From NCBI GenBank assembly GCA_001247695.2, contig LGRX02024707.1, forward strand, positions 19,305 through 83,304: DNA of 64,000 nt, given 5' to 3'. Under the pieces are notes generated by a model, which did no database searches, was not told the origin of the DNA, and was given only the letters and a program-made list of their open reading frames with translations. Positions 8,295-20,200 of this stretch are shown one piece after another; position 1 is the stretch's first letter, and the number at the start of each line of letters is the position of its first letter. The stretch is from Cymbomonas tetramitiformis. Its lineage: Eukaryota; Chlorophyta; Pyramimonadophyceae; Pyramimonadales; Pyramimonadaceae. A program made the position numbers and the translations under genes.

Positions 8295-11200
8295 TGTGGA
8301 GGGCCTTATCCTACAGGACTCACAGGACTCAGAAGGTGGAGAGCTCCTCGGAAGCCAAGTGGAGCGGCTATTAGAAGCTCTGGCACATTGCCAGCAGCAT
8401 CCAGCCGTGCACTTACTATCCACAGCCGCCCACGCCCAGGCACGCCACAGCTACAGTTTCTTCCCTCGCTCCTTCGTTGCCGGAGAACAGAGTTGTTCCT
8501 CTCCTGGTGCCTTATATCCCCCGCAACAGGGTCAGCAGATGATTGCGACGCAGTCGGCACGGCAAGTCACTTCCCGCCGCAGCAGGGTCCGTTGATTTAT
8601 GCGCGTCCTTGCGGGTCCTTTCAGGTGAAGTCGGCCGGCTCTGGCGCGGCATGGATGGCGGTACTCTCGGGATTATTAATGAGCACCGCGGATCGGCTCC
8701 TAAGTGAAGGTAAACATCTGAGTTTAACTTCAGGTTCTTGGCATCGGATAGGACGGTGTGCTATGTGGGCTGCCAAGCGGAGCCTTGCAACGCGCGCCAT
8801 GTGCCGCAGCTATGTGGGCTGCCAAGCGGAGCCTTGCAACGCGCGCCATGTGCCGCAGCTATGTGGGCTGCCAAGCGGAGCCTTGCAACGCGCGCCATGT
8901 GCCGCAGCTATGTGGGCTGCCAAGCGGAGCCTTGCAACGCGCGCCATGTGCCGCTGTAACTATGTGGGCTGCCAAACAGGAACCTTGCAACGCACCGCGC
9001 CATCAGCCATGTGCCGCAGCTATGTGGGCTGCCAAACGGAGCCTTGCAACGCGCGCCATGTGCCGCAGCTATGTGGGCTGCCAAGCGGAGCCTTGCAACG
9101 CGCGCCATGTGCCGCAGCTATGTGGGCTGCCAAGCGGAGCCTTGCAACGCGCGCCATGTGCCGCAGCTATGTGGGCTGCCAAGCGGAGCCTTGCAACGCG
9201 CGTCAATTGATTCTCCGTTGTCTATCCTTTGCTAGTGGTTTATCCATTGCCTATCCTTCGCCAGCTGATTATCCGTGCTTCCGGCTAATAAAGCCGGTTG
9301 TGAGAGGTTGTCACCGTCAAATGCAGCTACTGTCGCAATATGCATTTGTTTTCTCAGTTTACGTCTGTTTTGTGATGCCAAGCAGTTGCATGAAGAGGCT
9401 CTCCTTTTAGACCATTCTTGTCCTAGTGACGCATGGACTGGGATATGGCCTATTGAAGTACTGAGTGGCAATCTGTGGCAAAGGATCCTGCAGCATGTGA
9501 GGGAAACGGCGCGGGGGCATGGTTGCTGCAGGGGTGCCACAAGATGCTGTTCTTGCGGGGCTGAATAGCGGTGCGGCGTTGGTGCGCGAAACTATAAGAA
9601 AGGTGTGGTGATCTCAGATGTGGGTTCCCGGGGTAGAGAAGGCGGGGAGGCCCCGGATGTGGGTGCGGAGGGTGGAGAAGTTGTGTGTGATCCTGGCTGT
9701 GGGTGCCGAGGATGGAGATGTTGTGGTGATCCTGGCGGGGTTTTTAGGTCGAAGACTCAGAGGCTGCGGCTGATCTGCATCTCAGATGGCACACAGTTGC
9801 TTTGATGCCAAATTGCAGCGTTCTGCACAGTCTCTCTTCTGCTTGGGTTCTGTGCGCTTTCCCTGCCGCCCATCTCAGCTCAGGCCCTTCGCCGGAGAGC
9901 CGCCTCGTGCCGGGGCAACGTGTGCCACTCGCTACGGACTGGACAACGATCGGCCTGTCTATGCGCAGAAGCTGAAACCCAGGAAATTCCATTTGCGCTC
10001 AGCAGGTTGTTAGCTGGCAGAACTGGAGAAGCTTACGATGCGCATCGGAAGCACCTGCCTCTCGGAGGAGCCAATGCCTTGTATCACTCGGGTGCACAAG
10101 CTATGCGACGGGGAACAGGCTAAGGGGGTGTGCTCATAGTGTTGTCACTGCAGGCTGGGAAGGGCTGAGCGCGTGAGTGTCCCTGGGGTGCACAGGCTGC
10201 ACTGCCGTGCGCCGAGGTTGTGCGCTTCATGGATCGAGAGGCGCTGCGGTCGTTTCTCATAGGAGTGCGTGGTCACGTGCTCGTCGTACCGGCCGAGGCC
10301 GATACCGCCAGCATGATCCTCGCGCAGTCCTGCTGGGGCTGCGGGCTCCAACAAGCCCAGCTCAGCCGGTGAGTCGGCGCCTGCACACAGAGGGCAAGCT
10401 GCAAGGCTCTCGGGCTGACACTACTCCAACTGCAGGGGTCGCGTGTAGATATCGTGGGGACGGTAATTCCCCAGCTTGATGCCCATGCTCACCATGTTTA
10501 GCGTCCTGAAAACGTGAGCCAAAAAAATCTTGATTTGGCCAAGAAGTCAGGCTTGCGTCGACTTGGTTCCCAGCTCCCAGTTTCCATCAAGCTGGGCCAA
10601 ACGCCCGAGCCAATAGCAACCCTTAGATAGATGAGGAATTAACCTTGAGTAGCGCCCTCGGATCCCTCGGATGATGACACCCACTCAAGGGCTGCGCGTA
10701 GTTGCTCTTGGTGAGCTACGAGCTCGGCTAAGATGGGGGCTCTCGAGGCTACACGATACAGTGGGGATTGTGATGATACAGCTCCATCAACCCATTGGTA
10801 GGCACACACAGTCTGGATCCACTTTGGATGTTTTAGGAAATGTACTTTTTCACGAAAACCCAAAACCCCAAACCCTACAAACCCTACAATAATAACCTCG
10901 GGTCGTCTTCGTCTTCTTCGTTCTTTCTTTTCTTTCACCTACGTTCTTTCTGCTTCATTCGCGGTGGAGGTCATCCTTGATTTGCGGGCGATGCCACAGG
11001 AATGTCTGTTTTGTGAGGCGGAGGCGGGCGCATGCCCCGCAGATGTTCGATATGCAAAGTAGCAAAGTACTGCTCGGCGGCGTGCCAGCGAGGCCACTGG
11101 AGAATACACAAGCCCAATTGCTCGAAGGTGGCCACCCGTCACTGCTCCCACGGCAGCCCCTCGGTCCTGCAGATGCGAGGCTTGAGCAAGGAGACTTTAA

Positions 11201-14200
11201 GGTTCACATTTGCTTCCCGATGATTTGCGAGTTCTCCTTTTCGGAGCGGAAATGACTCACAGACCCGTCTCCGGGTACCGCAGAGGACAGTGGATTTATA
11301 ATCGAGCACACATATTTGGGGTTCATGCAAGCTGTTGCAAAGTGTCGAATCTTGCAATTGGGGCGACGATATTGCAGGCGGCTGGTTGAGAGCTCCTCGT
11401 GGACTCGGCTCCCAAACTCCAGTCATGCGCATCAGCTGTGACTATGCATCTGCACGGCCTCTACTCCTTGAAACTGATCCACACCACAGCCAGGCTCGGC
11501 CGCCCACTGCCGCGCGTCCTGCGCACAAGCCAATGCCGATCACCGCCAGCTTGAGCCTCGCGGGGAAGGCGCTTGCGCACCCGTGTGAGGCCTCGATGGA
11601 CGACCCTGCTGAGAGCTCCACGTGGGCGGATGCCTCACAGGATACCATGCAGAGCCAAGCATCCACTGCCACATCGGATATTAGTTCCCCGGAGCCAAGG
11701 GAGCAGCAGGTGATGTTTGCGCCGAAGCAGCCTTCACCGAGCCCATAAAAATAAGAGGACACCCCTTGTAGGGTGTCGGGTGTGAGCGTACCTAGCCTTT
11801 TGCCTCTTCCCTTTTCGTCTGGTTTCATATATGTTGCGTAGTCAGTTGTTCCGCCGCGTACCTGCCTCGGCAGTTTGCTCGCTTCTCGCATCTTGAAGCC
11901 GAGGTGGTCGGTTAGGATCGTCTTGCTGTGCTCAGATTCATTTCCCGTGTTCCAAGAGCCATCGCATGCAGCGCTGATGAGCTTCATGAGGGGTGCGTAT
12001 ATCGCGTGCTGGGGTTTTCAGAACCATTTTTCATTCTGCGTCTCGTGTTTGGGCTATTTCTCTCAGATTGACGCGGCTCGCTCGCGTCCCTTTTTCGCTC
12101 GCTCTGCCGCGCTCTCCATTCCTTCGCGCTCCGGTCTCATTCCTTCTATCATCACTGTCTCTGCTCAGTGTGATCTGGTATCTTTCCCGTTTTTCTCCCC
12201 TTTGGTGCGTTTGCCATCGACTCTGCAGTGCCCTTCGCGGCAGTGCATCCCCCATCATCGGTCTGTTCAAACTTTTCTGACCCCCCCCGCCCCGCGTTGG
12301 TTCTCGCTAAAAGCGCCCGTTGCGATCTAAATCCATTAGTGGTCTCATGACATGCCCCTCCTGCTGTCAGCCAATACGCCAAGTAATTGTCACGCCTGCA
12401 CAGCAGATCAAGAGCCATCCCCGTAGGCCTTTGACAACATTCTAGCCGCCTCGTCAGGCAACCGAGCCCCTCCCCGCCATTCCCCCTGCACCGCCTCTCC
12501 CACAATAAGCGTGTCACTTGCCTCCGGGACGGCGCCACCCATGCCACCCTGCCCCCCCCTCCCTCCCCCCCCTCACCCGCTGCACCGGGGGAGAAATCAT
12601 CCCACTGGAATCTGCAAATGGACGAGGTGGCTGCGCATCTGCGGATCCGCGTCCACCCCTCCCTCCACCGAAGCACCACAAGGCTCTGTGGTGAAGGCTC
12701 CCACTGCGGGGCTGCTGTTGCCGAGGTCCCCAGGCTCAAATTCCCGGTAAAAACCCGCGCAACATGCTGGCGACAACCGCCGGCTGGTACACTCCGTCAC
12801 CGCACCGACTCGCTGTGACCCCAGAGCGACATGGCGGCACAAGTGAACCAGAGCCCCACCAGCGCAGATCCCCCAAAGCCGAGTGTGCCCCCCGCTCCCG
12901 CACCTTCCCGGCAAGTGGGCCGGCAGCTGCAGTCTTCGCCGGGCGCCGGCCACTATGCTGGCCACAAACAGCTGCACCCGCTGCCCAACCTCGAGGCTCA
13001 AACCAATCAGCTTTTCCAGCCTGAGGCCCGCAAAGTGAGAGGGTGCCACCCCCTCCTCACTGATGCAGCCCGCCACAGCCCCCCAAGTACTTCCCGCTTC
13101 CTGCAGCACCTGGCCCAACCTCTCCACCAGCGGGCCCTCCATCAGCGTGCACCAGCGGGCCCCAGTCCCCCTTGGGGTTCCAGATTGAGGAGCGAAGAAC
13201 TCCACCCCATCGCATCCAGAATGATCGGGCAGACGACCCGAAAGAAAGTGGCCGTCTCCCCAGCAGCTGCCAATAACCTGGTGGGCAGCGTGCAGGGCAT
13301 TGCGGGGTCACACCACTCGCCCTCCACCGGCCGGAAGTGCGCGAAGCTCGTTGTGCGCGAAGCTCCCGCGGTCTCGGCTGCGGGAACGGCACCTGCACGC
13401 GCCGCCAGAGCATCTGTAGGGGGAGGTTTTGGGCGATGAAGTCGGGGAATCCGTTGGGTAGGGGCGGGGTCGGGGTGGGTATAGGGGCTGGGGTGGGGGG
13501 GTGATGGTGTTGTATGGGCTTGCTGCGTTCTTGCGAGGGGCGTCGATGTCTAGGGCATGGGCCCGGGTGGCTCACATGATCATGAGTCTATTCGAAAGTT
13601 CCAAGCAACACTCTCTGGAGACAGTTTCGGCGAACTGCACGAGTCCTGAAATGGCGCAGTCGTCTGAAGTGACCCAGGGGTACCTGGTGCACGCCGCACC
13701 CAGCGACAGGGCGGACTGTGAACCACCACACCGCTCATATAGTCGATCAGAGGATTGAAGCGTTTTCCATCGTGCCGTTGATACGCTTCTCTATGTTCCG
13801 AGAGACTCTGCGAACACGTGTTTCTCCACGTGGTTGTCTGTAGGCCGCCCACGTCGCCCCGCGAGGCTCGCAGCAGCGTGCAAATAGTGCGCTTCCTCGC
13901 TGCCTCAGTGCGCCTCCGGCTCGGACAGCATCCGCGTCTGTGATCCAAGCATCCCTGCTTCCACTCCATGACGCATCCCTGGAGGAGTAAAGTATAGACC
14001 ATGCGTGCTTTGTGGAGTGGCACATTTGCGGCCTTGCACACGTGGCGTGCTGATGCGCACGGTTGAGCATTGCTGGGTGACACGAGCCCGGCACGGGAGG
14101 CAACGTGCAGGCAGAGGCGACCAGGCAAGAGAAGCAGCTGGCAGCTCTCGGTATTGGGCTTGCTCATGGGCAGACACTGCCGATGCAGCTGGCGCTAGCA

Positions 14201-17200
14201 ATGGCCCTTCAGCAGCAGCCGCGGCTCCCCCCGGCACTCGGAGGGCTTGTCGATGCGCCGGCGGGCCTATGCCTTGAGCATTTGTGGGTGGAGCGGTTGG
14301 TGGGGCCGCCGAGTCATGTTTCCTTTGTCATCCCTGGTGTTTCCCCCAGCGCCCTGCACCTCCCTGACCATGGGCGAGCTTTCTCCTAGCAGCTCGCTTC
14401 TGCGGCACGCAGGTCACTGCTATAAGCTTGGGCTCGCTGGCGCTGGTATGCAGGGCATATCTGAGTCGTGTAGAAGTGCTGGATGATAGAGGGGTAGAAG
14501 GGATGGATGGTACAGAGGTCACTAAGTGTTAAGCAGGAACCATGTTCTTGTTTAACACAGTACATGCTTTTATCGTAAAAAAGGAAAGCGGTGTTTACAG
14601 CGGAGCCCGGTGGAATTTAGTGATTTCAACAGTTGCCGCCGATTGACCTGAGCCTGTGTCACTACCTGTGACAGTGACAGTCCGAACCGTCCGAGAGTAG
14701 CCAGCATCCTCTGACAAGTGTACGATTAGGATTCCGAACACGGACCCAGCTCTGTTTTTTTGCGCTTGTCGCACATGGACTTCACGAAATTCTGTACAGT
14801 GGAACTCCTGTGTGGGCACGATGCAAAAATCTCAACAGTTTCGTCTTAAGATTCGGGAATTCTGCACCCTTTAGTGGCAGGCGCTCCCCAGCGTGATTGC
14901 TGCAGTGCAGCGGATGCTCAAGTCGTCGCTAAAGGCGCCATTGAGCCGGGACTGGAGTGCTGCTGGGGTGGGGCCCTTGGCCAGGGGTCTGCGTCCCTGT
15001 GCACGCCGACATGGTGGATGTACAAGATCTTCAGCAGGTTGTCCCATATCAGAGGTGCGCCTTTATTTCAATCTTGGATATGCAGAGACTGGTCAGGCTA
15101 CCGCCATTCACACCTGGCCGACAATGCAACAGCCCGTCCCCCTTCGCCACCTAATGTGGAGCCCCATGTCCTCCGATGACCTCCAATGAGATCAGCTGAG
15201 AGGCGGTTGCTGTAGAGTGGTGACCGGAACGCTTCGAATGAGGGTCGCTGGAGAGTGGCACGCGCTTAATCCCCATTCCCCTCTCCGTACCCCTCTCATA
15301 CTCTGGCCAGCCTATCATCTCCATTCCCCCTCCGTAGCCCTCCTGTGATATTACCAACCTGTCATCTCCATCCCCCTGTGTAGAGCTCCTGTGACATTGC
15401 CAGCTTATCATTGCCATCCCTCCTCCGTAGACCTCCTGTGACATTGCCAGCCTGTCATCTCCATCCCCTCTCCGTGAGACCTCCTGTGACATTACCAGCC
15501 TGTCATCTCCACCCTCCCCCCTCCGTAGCCCTCCTGTGACATTGCCGGCCTGTCATCTCCATCCCCCGCTGTTGCCATCTGCCACGCTCTGGAAAGCCTA
15601 ACTCTGTGTGCCTTCCAAGTCGTGGGGAACGGTGCGCGCCTGTCATCTCCGGGGACGCAGCATCTCTACCCAAGACGCCGAAGAAAGCTACTGGAAGTGG
15701 TCCAAGCCGACGGGGATGCAGCGATGTGGCTGGCGCATTGCCGTGTTAGAGGGATCAGTGAGGCAAGCTCCCCGCCCTGCCCGACCTCCTTGGAGGGCCC
15801 TCTGCACCCTCCTCACATACCTTCAGGCACCACTCCCGCCCACCGCATCCACTCTTAGGGCGCGGTCTCTGCCCTACTTAGGGCGCACTCCCAGCCCTCC
15901 GCAAAAGCCCGTCCCACCCTCCCTGTTCCGCCCTCCCCGCTTGCTCAGGAGGCCCTCCCTGCCCTCCTTGCTCCAGCCCACCTCACTCCCCTCCCCTTGT
16001 CCACCGTCCTCAGGCGTCGCCACCCGTCCTCCCCACCGTCACCGAGTCTCTCCTCCTGCCCACCCCTCCTCTAGCCGCCCTTCATCACACTTGGAGTGCG
16101 GGCGTTCAGGATGCTGAACCCGACTTTTCGCGGGCTCTGGTTTGGGCGGACGCACAGCGGAGCGCATAGATCGGAGGACTGCATTGCACGGAGTGCCGAA
16201 GATCTGACGGCGGTGGCCGGGGCTCAAAATGCGAAAATTTCGAAGGTGGCTCAACAGCTCATTCAGCGCTTGCGTGCCTGCCAGGTGATCCCGGCAACTT
16301 TGCCCAAACCATGCGCGTGTGCCAGATAACCTCAACGTCTCTGCCGGACCTGAGAGGTGGTGCAGGCGGCACCCCGATGATGACCGGTCCTGGTAAAGTG
16401 ACGGGGTGCTGCAGGCCGAGCTGCTCGTTGCGAGTGGGGATGTGCCGAAGGACATTCGCCGGCAATGTGCGGCGGCGGGCTTTCTGGTTCTCGCCAACCT
16501 GGGGGTGCGCCGAGCCGCTCACCTCGCCAAGGCGACGGGAGGTGAGTTGTGCGACGAGTCCATCAAGCACACACACCGTGTTAAGACGCCGATATGCCAT
16601 GAATGTGTGCCGTGCCATTACTCCGTTACTGCCGAAAATAGTGGATGGGGCAATTGCCAGAGTGCCCACTGCGGCACTACTCCTCGGCTGCCGAAAGTAG
16701 TGGGTGGGGCAATTGCCAGAGTGCCCACTGCGGCACTACTCCTCGACTGCCGAAAGTAGTGGATGGGGCACATATCGGCTGCTGCACATTGCCACCAAGT
16801 ACTCCCAAGAAACTCAAACGTTGTTTGCTTCTCAGTTTTCAGCTTATGTAGTCGCAGTCTGTGGCTGTGGCACACATCAACCAGAGCCGGGTCCTCAGAG
16901 GTGAAGTGCTCCAGCATGCGCACCACTGCCTGGTTGTCGCACCACAGGAGTGCCTTCCGCCCCCTCGGCTCTCGCAGGAATGTCTCCACTGTGCGTGCGA
17001 TGGCTTCAAGCTCTGGGTGCATGCGGTGGCACCCGAGCTCGTCCCCACTCCAGAAGCCGCGCGCCGATTCCCACAGATTTAGGACCCCCCCCTCAGCAAA
17101 GAGCAAAGTCGTGTGCAGGCGGGCGGAGGTGGGACTTTGCCAAATGCCACGGCCGTTCCACCTGCTCTTGGCGCTGAGACGCAGGCGCCGCTTCAGGGCG

Positions 17201-20200
17201 TTCCATGCCCGCCTTGTAAGCTTGACCCAAGCTCCTCAGCTCTTCCTCCCAGTAACACCCAGTAGAGCTCCCGCAAGTAAAAGCAAGCGACCGGAAATCC
17301 TAAAGGGGCGGTCAGCTCCCTGACCCTGAATCCTTCGTTCCAACTATGGGGGCCATTTCAATTATTACATTTTGAAGAAGCCTTTTTTTTTTTGTAGTTG
17401 CTCTGCTTATTTTAGAGCGAATGCTGCGGATCCCAAATACAGTCCGTGTCATCTCTCAACTATCATACTGCCTCGATCTGCCCGTACAGTGCCTTCAGGT
17501 GGCGTCAGCTCGGCTCTCTCGAGGAAACACCGACTTCCACTACTTTCCGATTAAGCGTTTCCTTGTTGCACGAACCCTACTTAAAAAAAAAAAACAGGCC
17601 TACTTTACTCAAGCACTGCTTGTGTACCTTATATCAAGTGCTTTTCCGCAGGCGGCAGTTACCAAAATCTCACTTCACTGTAAAGTTCACGAATGTCCAT
17701 TAAACGTAAAACATCATCCCTGTGCTGGACGACGTTGTAGAAGCAAATGGAACAGAGCTGTGGCCCGTGGCCAATCGGGGCTGCGTGTGCGTTAGTGGTG
17801 TGCCTCTTAGCACAGAAGCGCAGATTCCGTATCCCGAAACTACCAAACGTGAACTGCATTCCGATTTCTGTACTTCCGTTTCACGCATCTCACTCAACCT
17901 TTGATGCGAGATGACAATCTATGAAGGTACACTGTAAGATACACTGCAACAGTATTTTCCGCTTTGTGCTGGAGACGCCATCCCTGAAGCAGGGCTCCGT
18001 GTCCTCGCCCATCACAGCATGCAACCCGTGAATCCGGCGACTCCGGACGCGGCACTGCAGGTCAACGCCGACGTGTTTGAGTGTCTACATCGCGGATGTC
18101 GGTGGCACTAGTTTGAAATATGAAGTTCATAAAGGCGATCGTTGTTCAGCGGGCCTGCTGTGAGACATTTACGGTGTTCGCTGCGCGTATTTGGGATTGA
18201 GATTGCGGATGGAGGGTGGCAAATCCACACAGGTCAGCTGGCACTGGACGCTATGCGCATCTCCCCTCGGCATGTCGGCAGGTCAGAGCCACTCAATTCC
18301 AGTCACCAGTCTCCTCTCCAGCCTTGTCTACCAGCCACTCACTTCCACGCACTGTCTCAGCGTGTCATCGACAATGATTTACCTGCGAGTTCAGCACACC
18401 GTGGATGCCGTGGCTGCTGATCCGATCCGTTGCTTGTTAAGCTAACAAGGGGGAGCGGGTTTGGCACTGCAGCTGTCCACTGCACTTGCAGGTGCTGGAG
18501 GGAGGGTGCAGCGAAGAGGAGCTCATGACGAGCCCGCACCCTCACGCCCGAGGCGCAGCCATCCGTTCGCCTCAGTTTCTATTGCGAATGCAGGTAAGGA
18601 TGCCCTCGGCGCGCGTGGCATCACCTGCGGCGCCTGCAGGGCACTGCGCAAGAAGAGGGCCTCCTACCACTGCGGGCAGTTGTGACCGCTGCAATGCCCG
18701 CAGTGCCGGCAAAGCGGCCGAGCCGCATGTGGTGGCCGTAGGCGCTGTTCTAACACTCAAGCCTCGTACGGCCCTCGTCGATTGTGAAGCACCCCGCTAG
18801 GCGCCCTTCTCACTGGTGCAGCACCCCGCCACGCGCCCTTGTGACAAGTGTGACAATGCATCAGGCATCCTTGTGACAGGTGTAACGCCCCTTCAGGTGC
18901 CTTTGTAACGCGGATTTTATTTGCACAATTCCCCATTAGGCGCTCATGAAACTCTTGCCACATTCTTGAGATGCGCCTTTTGTTGAAGCATCGCCTCACC
19001 AGGGCGGATGCGTTGTGTCTACGGAGAAGGCGACCAGGCTGCCTTCACCAGTGTGGCATATTTGCTGCAGGGAATCACAACTGCCGGGCAGAAGATTTTG
19101 AGAGGTTGGCGGGCGTTTCGACCTGGGGAGTCTCGCAGGTCGGTGACAAGGCATCCCGCATGCAGCCAGTCAGCACTGCGGTGATCTGCTCCCCCATCGA
19201 GGCCCTCGCCCTCGAAATGGAGGCAGGTGGGTTCACCCGGGCCGTCGAGCCTCCTCGGCATGAAACGGAGGGTGTGGTGTCAGCGGTCCGGATGGAGACA
19301 ACAAGGTTCGGGAGAGGGAGGTGTCGCTGGTTTGCTTACGGTGCAAGCCGGCCAGAGCTGGCTGCTGGTTTGGGTCAGTGGAAGTGCGGCTGTGCTCTCC
19401 GCTCGCGCGCAAGGTTCAGTGGCGCGCCTACGCCGGTGGGCAGGGTGCGCAGGAGTCCTGTACGGTCTCGGTCCAGGTGCCTGTGGCAGAACTATCGCGG
19501 TCTGCATCTTGTGTGTGATCGTCAAGTGTGATGTTGGCGTCAAGGCTGCGATGTGGATGGATGTCAGTTTCGAGGGTGTGACACGGCAGGCCGATGACAT
19601 TGATCAGTGCCTCCAGGTGTGTGGCGCTGCCTGAAGCGCTTGCGTGGCACTCTCGAGCAAGGATGCGTGCTGCTGGGAGCGGTGCGGGGGCCCTCCACGC
19701 ACCTCTTCCCATGCTTAGTCTAACCGTGGAACCCGGGTCATCTAAAGCGGGCGTGCTGACAGTTTAAGGGGAGCAATGGAGGGCTTGGCCGAAAGTTGTG
19801 GGCTGAAGGGGGCAAGGGGATTGGGATGAAGCTTAAAGGAAGAAAACGGAGCGGGTCGAGGCAAATGGTTTTGAGGAAGCAGTGCTGCAGGATATAGACG
19901 GCTAGGGGAGCAGGCTGCAGGGGCAAAGGGGAGCAAGGGAAGTAGAGTGAGTATTAAATCCGGGGCGAGATGAGAAGGCTGGGCGTGTAAGGGGCAAGGG
20001 ATGACGCTGAAGGTTGGAGAAGGGATTTGAGGATCTTGGAGCAGGGTAGGATGGAGCTGCTCTGCATCGACGCTCTGCAGGCGGCCGAAGCCGAGGCTGT
20101 CGCAAAGCTGCCTCGTCAAGGACTGCAGGAAAGTATGGTTCCAGATTTGGCGGTGAACCAAGACTATCAGCTCTATGAGCCTCTCTTATTGGCTGGTACG

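Noticed and set aside
7971..9410. 479-codon plus frame through the 49-bp array
   Set aside because: All frames are open in the array and the residue pattern simply repeats; coding signal is seen only in a short part near 8.3-8.45 kb, in a different frame.
12152..12739. 195-codon minus frame
   Set aside because: Composition is that of GC-rich noncoding DNA, without domain or splice support.
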